26,439 bases of DNA from Gnetum montanum (lineage: Eukaryota > Streptophyta > Gnetopsida > Gnetales > Gnetaceae), in assembly GCA_015680685.1 (NCBI GenBank), contig MNCI01002038.1:81692-108130 (forward strand), given 5' to 3'. Both the position numbers and the translations under genes were made by a program. The first letter of the stretch is position 1. Every line of letters begins with the position of its first letter. Shown here one piece after another: positions 1 through 10,330 of the stretch. Under the pieces are notes generated by a model that saw only the letters and a list, made by a program, of their open reading frames with translations, did not search any database and was not told where the DNA came from.

Positions 1-418
1 AGTACAATCGCTTCGAGCATGTGTGTAGCACTTGGTAACCTAGTAACGATTAGCGTTTGGTAATCCCAGTAGTGTTGCACTAGTTCAGGATGTGTGTGGC
101 AAGTGGGAACGAATACTGGTGTTAGGAACAATTAGAACTTAGTTAGTGAATAGTTAATGAAAGTTAGTCACTTAGTTCTCCTTACCTTCCCCTATTAGCA
201 TAAGACACTAAAAAGATAAAAGCTATAAAAATCATACACCTCAAGCTTACTTAACCATACAACTGTGACAATACAAGTATGTTTGGGAAGACATTGATTG
301 ATTAACCTTGAGTGTTCCATTAAGGCGCATAAGCACTTAGTCCTTGGAGTTAGACCGAATCGTGTGTGAAATGCTTGTATTCGTATGGTTGAGTGTAGGG
401 GTACCTCACCACTCATCA
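1..418 (+). mobile_element. 3' part of an LTR (R/U5 end), cut by window start
   Basis: This stretch aligns by eye, in order, with the last ~430 bp of the two LTRs of the element at 7035-18211. Shared blocks are GGTAATCCCAGTAGTG near 59, GATGTGTGTGG near 88, ATCATACACCTCA near 231, GACCGAATCGTG near 353 and GTAGGGGTACCTCA near 396. The three copies share a 21-base terminal block beginning GGGGTA, which puts the LTR end at 418 (CTCATCA). Several CpGs survive (TCGCTTCGAG, AACGATTAGCG), so it seems younger than the internal copies. No primer binding site follows, so it is a 3' LTR, a solo LTR or a rearranged copy. A weak ORF at 344-595 reads across its end and is chimeric. Confidence 0.8.
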
Positions 419-1555
419 AATGGTAAGTGGAGGGTCTATATCAATTTCAAATTACTTAATGTAGCAACATTTAAAGATCATATTCCTTTGTTGTTTGTTG
501 ACCAAGTCTTTAATACCATTGTTAGGTATCAGTATTATAGCTTTTTGGATAGATATAGTGAATATTATCAAATTTGTATTGTACTAGAAGATTAGGAGAA
601 GATTATGTTTACTAGACCATGGGGAATGTTTGTGTATAAACAAATGTCATTTAGTCTATGCAATGATATTACCACATTCCAAAGACTTATCCTTAGTATA
701 TTTCAAAAATAGATTAGTAATAGAGTCAAAGTATTTATGGATGATTTTTCTACTTATGGACTTGACTTCAAAAAGTTCTTGGATTGATTAGAGTAGGTTT
801 AGAAAATATGTGTGGAAACAAATCTAAAGCTCAATTAGAAAAAGAGCCATTTAATGATGTAAAAATGAATAGTTTGGCAAAAAAAAAATCTCATAGAAAG
901 AAATTGAGGTAGATCCTAATAAAATAAGAGTCATTAAAAACATCACCTAGAGACCATAAATAGTTAAAGATGTTAGATCATTTCTTGGTCGTACAAGGTA
1001 CTATAGAAGATTCGTTAAGAACTTTTCAAAGATAGAAAAACCACTTGTAGAAATAATGAATAAAGATGCATCATTTTTAAGTTAGAAGAGTGTGAAAAGG
1101 CATTTGAGAGCCTAAAACATATGTTAATCAACACTCCAATCTTAAGGGCTCTAGATTGGTTAAGACTTTTTCACATTATGATGGATGCTTTCAACTATGC
1201 GCTAGGGGTAGTACTTACTCTATTAGATGATAACACAATACCTTATTACATTTATTATAATAGTCCTAGCATCATTGGAGCATAACTTAATTACACCACT
1301 ATAGAAAAGGAGATCATGGCTATGGTGTATGCACGTAAGAATTTTAGATACTATTTGTTTGGTTATCTAGTCTATGTCCACATTGAACATAGTTTAATCA
1401 AATTTTTGATGAATAAACCAGTGGTCATCATAAGAATAATAAGATGGCTCTTAATATTACAAGAATTCAACATTATTCTTGCAGAAATGTTCTTTAATCT
1501 CTTGCAAGAATGCTTCAATAAACTAAGTATTATAATACTTAGTGTGTGGTTGTAA
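419..1555 (+). pseudogene. Ty3/gypsy pol remnant: reverse transcriptase and RNase H
   Basis: Decayed reverse transcriptase and RNase H of a Ty3/gypsy retrotransposon, best matching the plant Athila-type relatives I know. RT begins at NGKWRVYINF (about 419-450), followed by KDHIP, a FLDRYSEYYQI block (about 547-580), a PWG..VYKQMSF block (about 618-655) and the active-site box VFMDDF at 731-748 with both aspartates kept. RNase H is recognisable from a MMDAFNYALGVVL block (about 1178-1216), an IEKEIMAMVYARKNFRYY block (about 1303-1356) and HIEHSLIKFLMNKP to RWLLILQEFNI (about 1379-1480). Most is in one frame, but 880-1080 needs frame changes. Many stops replace Gln or Arg codons. Nothing upstream of WRV and nothing of integrase is present, so it is truncated at both ends. 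Non-functional. Confidence 0.85.
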
Positions 1556-2150
1556 ATGGTCTTTGGATCGATATAACTCTTGATATATCAATAATTATGA
1601 AACAAATGGGCATGGAACCTCCAATAAAATACACACTTAGCCTACCACACATGAACTAGGAATAGTAGGGGTACAACAAAAAAAGTAAAGTTTTAATGTT
1701 CATGATTACTAACTGAAAATCACTAAGAAAAATGACTAAGTGTAAACTATTAGAAAATTAGCTAAGTATGAAATGGAGTATGAGTGATGGAATAGAAACT
1801 AAGTATAAAATTTATATAAAGAAATGAAAAATATTGAAATATTAAGAATGTGATTGTGAAAGAAAGGATCTTATATTCATCCCTAGACAATGGGACTTTT
1901 ATGCTGAAAAATGGCTAAGTATAAAACACTGAAAAATTAACTAAGTATATAGTGTAATATGAGACATAGAATAAATTCTAAGTATGGAATATGAGTAAAT
2001 GAGCATGAAATAATAAAAATGGGAAGCCATAATATGGGAGAAAGGTTCTAGATACTTTCTCAAATAATAAAATAATTTGTTAATGAATTACAAAGTATTT
2101 GCCTCCTATGGAGGACCAAACTATAAGTGATAGGCAAAATAAAAAGAAAA
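1556..2150. repeat. AT-rich non-coding block with CTAAGTAT repeats
   Basis: No coding signal. A short motif CTAAGTAT, usually followed by a purine-rich run such as GAAAT or AAAA, recurs at about 1762, 1799, 1915, 1941 and 1979, with the variant CTAAGTGT near 1736. Spacing varies (about 25 to 115 bp), so this is a degenerate tandem array rather than a clean satellite. It may belong to the 3' non-coding part of the minus-strand element whose pol ends near 4850; repeat-rich 3' untranslated regions are known for Tat/Ogre-type elements. That assignment is inference. Confidence 0.4.
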
Positions 2151-4140
2151 AAAACGTAAGTGTAATGAAATTGATATAAGAAGCTCAAATATTAAGCAAA
2201 ATATGAATTTAAAGGATGAAATTAAACCTTTAAAGGATTAGGATATGGATGAAGAAGCTGTAGACATGATTTGAAGTCAACTCTAGTCTAAAACGAGCCT
2301 ATTTAGGCCAAGATCCCATTAGTAAAGCTGGAGTTGAAAAAATTCTAACATTGGAAAGTGCAATGAAAGCTGAAAAATTTTATCTTTGGAAGTGACATCA
2401 AAGACGTAGAAGGGGATCAAGAAGCATGTTGGTAATATGATGGTGGAAGATGCTCTTACTCTTCGTCTCCTAAAATCTAACAAGTACTCTTAAATATTAA
2501 GAAACTCGGCATGGGATTTGTGTTTTGATCTTATATTTATAGGCCAAAAGTTGCTAATTTCAACTTAGAGTTAAGTGTAACTTGTCCAAAGTTAACATTA
2601 ATTTTGAAAATAGTAAGTTTGATCTTTGGCTTTGTCGAGTATGAAAACTTGTCAATGCAACATTAGTATACCAAAGTGTTGGTGATGAACTTTTGGGGCT
2701 CTATTTGACCTTCTAATTGATGTCGAACAATGCCAAAAAAATCCCTAGGAAGCTAGGAGACAAGGAGAAGATGCTAGATGATGAGCTTGGTTATGGTATT
2801 TAGATGTTGACAGTGTCAAAAGTACCAATTCTAATGCTAAAGTTAATGTCAACATTAGTGTTAGCTAGATACTTAGAAAAATTTTGATTAACTTTTTAAA
2901 ATCTTACCTAACATCTCCCAAGACATCTAAACTACTATCAAAATAAGATAGATTGATGTTAAGGAAATGTCGAGAGATGTGAAAGTCTATAAATGAGTTA
3001 AAATGCCAATCATGAAGGTTAATGATGTCATTTTACAAGTTCCAAGAATGACAATGCTTACACTTAGTAAAATTTTGAACCACTTTGCCTATGTTTGATT
3101 TGTATGTTTTCAGGGATTCTAGTTAAACTTTAGATTGATATCAAAGGCTATCAAGCTGAGGGAGAGGGATCTTGAGAGCTTGATGATGTAGTCTAATGTT
3201 ATTGATGGGGGTCTCATTAGTGGTGAAACTGATGCTAATTCTAGCATCAACATTAGCATTGATCCTAGAGTTGAACTTTTTTTTTAATAAATTTCTAGAG
3301 TAAAAATCTAACTCTATAAAGGACAAAATTGACCCCAAAATGAGTTGAAATGATGGTTTTTGAGTGTTACAAGGTCAATAAGCCTATAAAATATTGTAAA
3401 CTTGATGTATGAGATGGTTTGGAGGTGTCAAGACAAGTTCTAACCTTGTTAGTATTTTTGACTTAGTAAAAATTCTAATTTTTTATGTCTTAGAAAACCT
3501 AAAAAAAAGGACTAATTTTTAGATCATGAAGTGCCAAAACTACTTTTGATGAGTCATTATAGTTCTAGGAACTCATTACACATGTTGGAATGTAGTTGTA
3601 ATAAGATTCAATGGTCTTAGTGATAGTGATTTTAGTGATGATGTTGACGCTATCAAAAATCTTTTCAAAATTACGTGAATTAAAGTTGAAAAGCTAGGAT
3701 ATGATCTTGCATGGTCCCTAGAGGTCATTGAAGTCCAAAAATATGTCTTACAAGGATGTTTTTAATGCATTTTATCCTGTAGTATTGAAGAGAACTCAAT
3801 TCAACATCTACGTCACCTCTAATACTTAAGAAAAATTCTAAGGTTTTTCAAAGATCATTGAAAATGGATTTCATAAGTTGGATTATGAACCCAAATGGTC
3901 CTCAAAGATCTTTGGGAGCTAATAATGTGCCTTGTGATGGTGTATTTAATAATTTTAATGCCCAAACTCATGAAACAATGTTAGGACCACACTAAGTCTC
4001 GATTCTTATGAAATCAAAAAAGTAGATATAACATTGGTCCTTCTTGATGGATGCTATTGAGGTGTTAAAAGAGGATCCTTATAGAAGAGGACATGATGGA
4101 TTTGTGATGTTCTTATAATAAAGAAGTGGAAAGAAAGAAG
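2151..4140. repeat. Non-coding region with weak ~190-bp periodicity
   Basis: No convincing gene. Phrases resembling ACTTAGTAAAAATTCTAA recur near 2870, 3063, 3285, 3465, 3655, 3826 and 4005, about 170 to 220 bp apart. Several are preceded by GATGTTGACGCTA- or AACATTAGCATT-like sequence (for example near 2846, 3250 and 3640) and followed by partial echoes of CATGGTCCCTAGAGGTCATTG (3710, 3890). This suggests a very old tandem array of ~190-bp units, too diverged to delimit by eye. A short minus-strand ORF at 3141-3338 is low-complexity and not supported. Confidence 0.3.
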
Positions 4141-4848
4141 TGGCGAAAGGGAAAAAAATTAGAACATTGTTGAAACACTAGTCCTGAGAATGGTGTTATG
4201 CTATAAAAAGGGGGACATGGCTAAATCCTATACATAGGATGATTGAAAGGATGTAATTTATGATATTCACACCCTATCCCACTCATGCTCTAAATATAAT
4301 CTTACTAGAGTAGAATAATTCATTCAATCCTTATTGAATGTATTGATAGGAGAAAAATAAAGAAGAATGAGAAAGAGAAGATGAAAATAGAGTTAAAAAA
4401 TCAAGAAAATAATAAAAATGGGGAAGAAATGAGAGACATTTCATATAGATTAAGATGAGATGCATTGGCACAGAAGTGGGGCATGGCTAGATCTTGCACT
4501 CTAGTTATTTATCGATGCTTAGTAGATTTGATTTCCTTCTTATCTTACTCAAACTCAACACACCTTCCCATGGAATTGAAACAATGGAACACTCATTGCT
4601 TAGTGCATTAGGAATATCACCAATAAATGTCCTTACTATAGTGCACTATATAAGAAAGTTAGCAAAATGACATAATAAGAGATTAGGGAAGATAAACTTA
4701 ACTGTATGAGTGAAACTTAGAAGAAAAATAGTAGAAAATGAAGAAAGAGAATGAAAGAGAAGAAAAGTAAGATAGGGATGAGAATCAAAATATGATGATA
4801 AAATGAGTAAGATAGAAGACATGGTTAGAATAAAAATGATTTTTTTGA
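4141..4848. repeat. Purine-rich non-coding block, possible diverged ~270-bp direct repeat
   Basis: Two similar segments stand out: GGGGACATGGCTAAATCCTA at 4210-4229 and GGGGCATGGCTAGATCTTGC at 4478-4497. Each is followed by pyrimidine-rich sequence with ACTCA and then by an A/G-rich run (about 4350-4400 and 4715-4790). This looks like a diverged direct repeat. The block lies just downstream of the minus-strand pol, so it would be that element's 3' untranslated region or LTR. No TG...CA ends or matching LTR on the other side could be placed. Confidence 0.35.
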
Positions 4849-4849
4849 A

Positions 4850-5900
4850 GTCATATGTAGTATCATTTGAGGTAAGCCTTATTCACTAGGTCTAGGTATT
4901 GATTTCCATTTGAAGTTGCCAAGTAGTATGCTCCATTGTTAAGGCTCTTGAGGATAATGAAGGAACCTTGTAAATTTAATAAGACCTTAGTTATTTTTGC
5001 ATTAGGAAATCACCTATGGACAAAATCATCATCTTTTATTTCTTTGAGGTTGACATGTTTGTCATGACAATGATGCATGAATTCCTGATGATTTTGAATA
5101 TTAACTACTACTTGCAATTTTCCTCAAGTGTGTCTAGCTTAACATAGTTCATGTTGTCTTTCTCCTCATCTATCATTTGATTATTTAGGTTTGCACAAAG
5201 GAATGTCACATCTAGCTTCATTAGTATATAGCTTTTGATCCATTGGTAAGCAAGAATGAAGTTCAACTAGTTGCATTATGAAATATAGTATGAAAGATCC
5301 CAATGAGCATGAGGTAATTGGATATACGAATTGCATTAGGACTTGTCAACCATGATTCTAAGAAAATTGATGAGGTATTCATTGGTTGTTTTAGATTACC
5401 CATTATATTACGACTAGTATGGAGATGAGAATGTCTGGATGATTCAGTATTAATCATAAAATTTTTTGAGTTCTTTGCTCTCAAATTAAGGTTCATTATT
5501 AGTTACAATGTGGAGGAAAATATCAAAGTGAGTGATTATATGATCCAAAATAAGATGACAAACATACTTAGAAGTTTTAGTTTTTAAAGGAATAACTTTA
5601 ACTCACTTAGTAAACTATTCAGTAGCTGTTAAAATGAACTAATGACCAATGGAAGATGTGAGACTAATAGAGCTTATGAGATCTAGTCCTCACTTTTGGA
5701 AGGGCCATAGAATTTAAGAAGTTCTAAGCTCTTAATAATCATATGTGCATTCTTAGACATATTTGGCTACTAATGATCTAATGAAATGATATATGCTATA
5801 AGAGATTATGAGCCTAAGTGACCAACACATATACTAGAATGAACCTATTCTAATATGTTTTATGCTTTTTCATGACCTAGAAAATTTAGAATAATTCCTG
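4850..5900 (-). pseudogene. Tat-type Ty3/gypsy integrase remnant (zinc-binding, core, C-terminal)
   Basis: Decayed integrase, the enzyme that inserts retrotransposon cDNA. Reading minus from about 5880 there is an HHCC-like segment with EKA..ILE.VHSSICVGHLGS (about 5790-5830), where the later cysteine pair is lost. The core follows: a YGPS.SED block near 5690, KVIPLKTKTSKYVCHLILDHI (about 5530-5600), then IVTNNEP and FESKELKKFYD (about 5440-5500). Position ATD of the core is ATE and the DNG box is NNE, so two catalytic acidic positions are gone. A polynucleotide-binding-like tail ends LNNGAYYLATSNGNQYLDLV (about 4880-4940). Frames shift several times and stops are frequent. It is the downstream continuation of the RNase H segments at 6120-7034. 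Confidence 0.8.
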
Positions 5901-6119
5901 ATGTGAGGTATGAAATAAAATACTAGAATCAACAATACAAAAATGGTTAGATTATTTATGGAAAGCATCCTTTTGAAAATAAGATAAATTTTGGAAATTT
6001 TTTCAATTTGAAAATATTATATAATATCATGGTATCATTGATCTTCTTCTAAGTTAATTAAGCTAATATGTTATGTATCTATAAGAGTAATAGGTGTATC
6101 TTACATTGAATAAGATAAA

Positions 6120-6545
6120 AAATATTTTAAAAAAGCAAGATTGACAAGAAGAGCAAAAGTTGCTAATGCATTAGTGATTATGTTCTTTGAGTGATGAATA
6201 TGTGTGAGTAAACATTCATCAAATTGAAAAAAATTTCTTGCTAACTCTTGATAAGGCTAAAGATGTTCATCTTTGCAAGGGTATTCATTATTTACCTAGC
6301 ATATGATCATTTGGGAATCATTGTGAATAGAAAGCCTCTTAATTCTAGGTTGAAATGCTATTAGTAAACCTTGATTAAGACCTTTGTATTCACTACATTG
6401 TTAGTGCTTGGAAAATTAAATTTGCAAGTTTGATAAATGGGATCCATACCTTGGTAATGAAGTGCACAATATGCACTAAAACCTTGAGTTGTATGAGCAC
6501 CATCAAAGTACATGCATGAATCAAAATTCATGTGTATTAATATTG
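6120..6545 (-). pseudogene. Second, archaeal-type RNase H domain (aRNH) remnant
   Basis: Minus-strand sequence encodes FDSCMYFDGAHTTQGFSAY (about 6465-6525), FNFPSTNNVV (about 6390-6420), IKRLSIHNDSQMII (about 6300-6345) and PYQELARNFF to HSKNIITNALATFA (about 6140-6245). This order matches the additional archaeal-type RNase H that Tat-lineage (Ogre, Retand and relatives) Ty3/gypsy elements carry after their ordinary RNase H. The first catalytic Asp (YFDGA) and the Asp of NDS remain, while the Glu of the usual NNVAEYEAL box is lost (NNVVNTKVL). At least one frameshift lies near 6360. It sits between RNase H and integrase, as expected for the lineage. Confidence 0.8.
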
Positions 6546-7034
6546 TAGTTGGAGAAGGAGTTATCCCTTCTTTACATGGTTTCTTAGGAGGAGGTTAGAT
6601 GATTACAATGGAAGGTTCAAGTAGTGGGTTTGATGTAAGCAAGTCCATTATAACTTGTTTGTTAATAGAGTGTTGGACTAGGTAGGATATGTCAAATCTA
6701 GTTAGGAATGTTTTCCACTTTTTCATGTGATTATTATCATAAGGATTGGTAGTGATAGATTGTAAAACATTGTCTTTGTACATGAAATGAATCTTTTTCC
6801 TTAGTAGGTAAAATTACCATTTATTAAGGGTAAATATAAGACCTAAGTAAGGTTTCTTAATATCCATGTAGCATTTTTTGTAATTAGAGAAGGGGTAAGA
6901 GATGTAGTAGATAGGGATGTCGACATCATCTTCACACTATTAGTAAAGCATGAATCTGATAGATTAATTAGATTTAGAATGATAAAGGTAAAAAGAAACA
7001 TTAAATTAAGGGAGATGAAGAATAGGAAGGTTGG
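6546..7034 (-). pseudogene. Ty3/gypsy RNase H remnant (left half of the interrupted host pol)
   Basis: From 7034 leftwards on the minus strand there are remnants of the RNase H fold: NVSFYLYHSKSN.SIRFMLY (about 6940-7000), YYISYPFSNYKKCYMDIKKP (about 6860-6915) and HFMYKDNVLQS. The open stretch at 6595-6783 has KKWKTFLTRFDISYLVQHSI..QVIMDLL, the conserved end of plant Ty3/gypsy RNase H. It begins exactly at the insertion point of the 7035-18211 element. Joined to 18217 with one copy of GTTGG, it continues the RT reading frame through a DFTNLPILHLP connection. Confidence 0.8.
7030..7034. other. Target site duplication, left copy (GTTGG)
   Basis: GTTGG directly precedes the TGATGAG start of the 5' LTR and is repeated at 18212-18216 directly after the 3' LTR. 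A 5-bp duplication is normal for Ty3/gypsy integration. It is perfect despite LTR divergence and fixes both element ends. Confidence 0.9.
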
Positions 7035-7060
7035 TGATGAGTCATGTTTTGCACAACTTT

Positions 7061-7154
7061 GATATTAGATATTTGATATAGGGTATCCGATATCATGGCA
7101 CAACCTCTGATGTTGGGCATTTGATATCGCTCCTTCCATGCTAGCCTATAAATA
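7061..7154 (+). promoter_or_regulatory. LTR promoter: GATATY motifs and TATA box
   Basis: GATATT at 7061 and 7068, GATATA at 7075, and GATATC at 7089 and 7123 precede TATAAATA at 7147-7154. The 3' LTR keeps TATAAAC at 17451-17457. The young LTR at 26031 has the same arrangement, which supports function in the ancestor. Transcription would start about 30 bp downstream, by general plant TATA spacing. Confidence 0.65.
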
Positions 7155-7329
7155 CCATACTTGGATGCATGGTTGGGATAGTGTTGGTTGATAAATTTTA
7201 GATAGCTTTTTCATAGATTTTTGATTTCTAGTTTTGTTGTTTCCCAATGCATGCTTGCAATGTGATGTTAAGTGATTGTATGATATTCTTATTCAAGTGT
7301 GAGGTACTTGGATGCATTACATGATCAGA

Positions 7330-7335
7330 AATAAA
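7330..7335 (+). terminator. LTR poly(A) signal AATAAA
   Basis: AATAAA lies 183 bp after the TATA box. The related LTR at the right edge has AATAAA at 26352-26357, 175 bp after its TATA box, and the 3' LTR has the decayed AATAAT at 17634-17639. The shared position suggests the end of the R region. Confidence 0.5.
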
Positions 7336-7892
7336 GATTAAGATTACTTTCCTCATTATAGTATCCACTTAGATTTATTATTACTTTTAATTGTTTTCCT
7401 TAGTTAATGTTTTCATTTATTGCTCTTTACGATACCTATCATTAAGTGAAATGAGTATGAGTAATTGTACGCGCTTAAGTGTAATTACTTGATAACCCAA
7501 TAATGTATCGTTTGGTGAGCCCAATGACGTATGCTTGGTAATCCTAGCAATAGTTACACGAAGTCCTAGGCATTTGTGGATGATGAGGAATAGATACTCA
7601 TTGCACATAGGCTAGTTTAGATTTTACTTTCCATTGTTAATTAGCTTAATTAATTAATATATTTATTGCTATTAGGAGTGGCTTAGGGCCAGTTAACATC
7701 AATCATACGCCTCACTTTGGACTAAACCATATGTGAAAAACTACCACTAGTTCAAGTGGGAAGATAGTGAATTGCAACCAAAGCATAATGATTTAGATGC
7801 ACAACTAGTTCCATCCATGGAATTTGACCGAATTGTGCATGAATTCTTGTGATTAATATGTTTGAATGTAGGGGTATTATGCTTCTCATCAT

Positions 7893-7910
7893 TGGCACCA
7901 TTGTTGGGGA
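7893..7910 (+). other. Primer binding site, tRNA-Asp type
   Basis: TGGCACCATTGTTGGGGA begins two bases after the LTR end. It corresponds to TGGCGCCGTTGCCGGGGA, the complement of the plant tRNA-Asp 3' end, which primes many Athila-type and related plant elements. The differences are transitions, nearly all at CpG positions in the expected site, consistent with methylation decay. Confidence 0.85.
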
Positions 7911-8016
7911 TGGTGCTAGTTATCTAGATTAGTTATATTATACACGATCACTATAAATGCACTAACGATATAACTTTCAGAAAATATTAATTCACACACA
8001 TCATAAACCAACAATA

Positions 8017-10330
8017 ATGTATCTTTCACAAGGAAGCAATAATGCATTGTATAGTGAAGACATTTATTGGAGAACTAATGAGATATATGTTGAAGGAAAT
8101 TGGAGTGACCAACCTCATGTAGGGGTTTCATGTGTTCATGACCACCATAAGGACACCTAAAGACTACATTCACCTAAGGTAGATAACCCTAGAGGAAATG
8201 AAATAAGTCTTGGACTAGGGAAGGTCTCAAGGCCTAAGACTTCTCAAAACTTGGAAAATATAAATCAAGGAACCTTGAGAAACACTATAGAAGCCATGAC
8301 AATCCTCCTAGTTCCTCATCTTCCTCTTCATCTTCAATATCTAGTTTTGATGAAGATGAATGTAGATATAGAGACCAAGCTTATCATTGACATTGAAATA
8401 AGGTAGAAATTGAAACCATGGGAAAAATATAAGACATCAAAATGAACATAAATAAAATCAGCACATTAAAATGCATAGAAATAGAAATTTTTATTGCAAC
8501 ATGTTTGATGACGATGAACCCTTGCTGGTTACTAGAAGCCTAATGTAGATCATGAAGGCAATTAAGAAATCATATAGGAATTGCAAGGAAAGTCACTTAC
8601 CTAGGCTTGATATAAAAAATATCCTTAAATTTACAAGAAGTTATGATTTGTATTGACAACATCATGTACAAGCCTTCCAAGATGCCTATGCCTTCTACAA
8701 CATTGAAAGTGGGTGACAAAAACTTAAGCTCTTTTTTAGGACACTAATCAATAGAGCTGAAGTGTGGTATAGATCATTGAAATGAAATTTAATTTGATAG
8801 TGGTTCACAATGTTGGAACTCTTCAATAAGAAATACCAGACCTATGCAAGGGTGTCCAACTTGAGGAGATAGATCCAAGGATGGAGACAAGAACAATGTG
8901 AACCCTTGGACATGGCCTTAGATAGATATTATTCTCTATTGAATAGATGCCTAGGTCATGGTTTCTCTGAGGAAAAGCATCTTTTTCACATCATAGATGG
9001 GCTTCATAATGAAACAAGGGAGACCCTTGGGATGTATGCTCCAAGTGAATTATACGAGCTATGAACCCATCAAATCTAAGAGCTAATCAAGAATATGGTG
9101 AAAGAAGAAGGAGAGCTATGCAAATGGGAGAATGTTGAGAAATCTCCTTGGGACTCAACTCTTTAAAAGAAAAATGTCCATATCTGTGACAAGGAAAAAG
9201 AGGCTACTCTTGATAAGGTGATTCCAGAATGAACCTTGCCAAGATAGAAGTTTATTGATGAACTTGAAGCAAAGTTTGATAGGATGTCAAAGTGGATATA
9301 TGAAAAAGTTACAACCTTTGTAGAAATTGTAGAGGAGAAGGTAACACAAATCAAACTATGTGATCACAATAAATGGAGGAAGTAGTACCAAGAAATAGGT
9401 AGGAATACTTATTAGTAAATAAGTGAAATGGATAAAGAAAGCAAGGCCATTGACTCAACCACAAATGAAGATGATAGATGTGACATCTACATATATGACC
9501 ACTCAAAGGGCCATTGCCTAGTTGTGTCACATCTACATGAGTATTGGGCTTTTGCATTAAATCTTAAATTCATACAAAAGCACATGCTTAGGAAATTTTC
9601 TTTCCCACATGGTAATCATAGAGAGTCCCATAACCAATCACACTATCCTAAGGGGACTTATTAGTAGCCTCAACATTATCATCAACCTTAGTGGCAAAAC
9701 CCATAGTCGTGGGGGAGGCCATCACTAAACCAACCCTACCTTTACTACCAGCCAAAATCATATAGATATTATGTTCAACACCTTGTTTCTCAAACTAGTT
9801 ATGCATCCTCTACTGCAAATCGCTGTTATGACTCTCCCGAGTACCATCAACCCATGACATCTCCTGGAGGATCACCAGCTTGCACCTCTTACCATCCATC
9901 CTATCCTCAATATTCTCATACTCCACTTCATTACATGCCACCACTAGCAACATAGGGAGGTTCGGCACCACAACATCAAAAAATGAATGCCACTTGTGTT
10001 GTGAATGTGCATAGACATGCTGATACCAATAGGTTTCCATTGCAAACTCAGAAATGTCATTTCTTTTGGACAACCCCTAGGTAGAAGTGCAACACTCATG
10101 GGCCTACTACATCATCTAAACTAGCACAATGCTAATATGGTGTACTACCTTCCCTTTAAAAACTAATTCCCTCTGTGCCTACGTAAGGGCCATCATCCAT
10201 TGTTACGCCAACACCCAATAGAAGTAATGAATCTAGTAGTGTGGGAAGACAAATGAATCCATGCATACTGAATCATGATCAAAGGTGCAATCATGGCCTA
10301 GACATCTGCAACATTAACACAACTCATACC
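8017..10330 (+). pseudogene. gag-like protein relic
   Basis: Gag packages element RNA into virus-like particles. A possible start is ATG at 8017 (MYLSQGSNNALYSEDIYW). A Ser-run followed by DEDE lies near 8300-8360 in another frame. From about 8430 one frame holds with scattered stops: DDDEPLL (8495-8520), FRTLINRAEVWYRSLK (about 8733-8783), WFTMLELFNKKYQTYARVSN (8801-8860) and GHGFSEEKHLFHIIDGL (about 8957-9007). These match the plant retrotransposon gag core. The tail (about 9600-10080) is rich in Pro, Tyr, His and Gln. No clear CCHC zinc knuckle is visible. Stops are mainly CAA, CAG or CGA conversions. Minus-strand ORFs here are shadows. Confidence 0.8.

Larger units (their letters stand above)
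7035..7891 (+). repeat. 5' LTR
   Basis: Starts TGATGAGTCATGTTTTGCAC and ends CTCATCA just before the primer binding site. U3 holds a run of GATATT/GATATA/GATATC motifs (7061-7128) upstream of a TATA box. A poly(A) signal, AATAAA, lies at 7330-7335. The matching LTR is 17325-18211, about 30 bp longer through small indels. The ORF at 7417-7608 on the minus strand is a chance reading within the LTR. Confidence 0.92.

Noticed and set aside
9810-10073. Minus-strand ORF of 87 residues
   Set aside because: It overlaps the gag tail in the opposite direction; the + frame has the Pro/Tyr/His/Gln composition that continues the gag frame.
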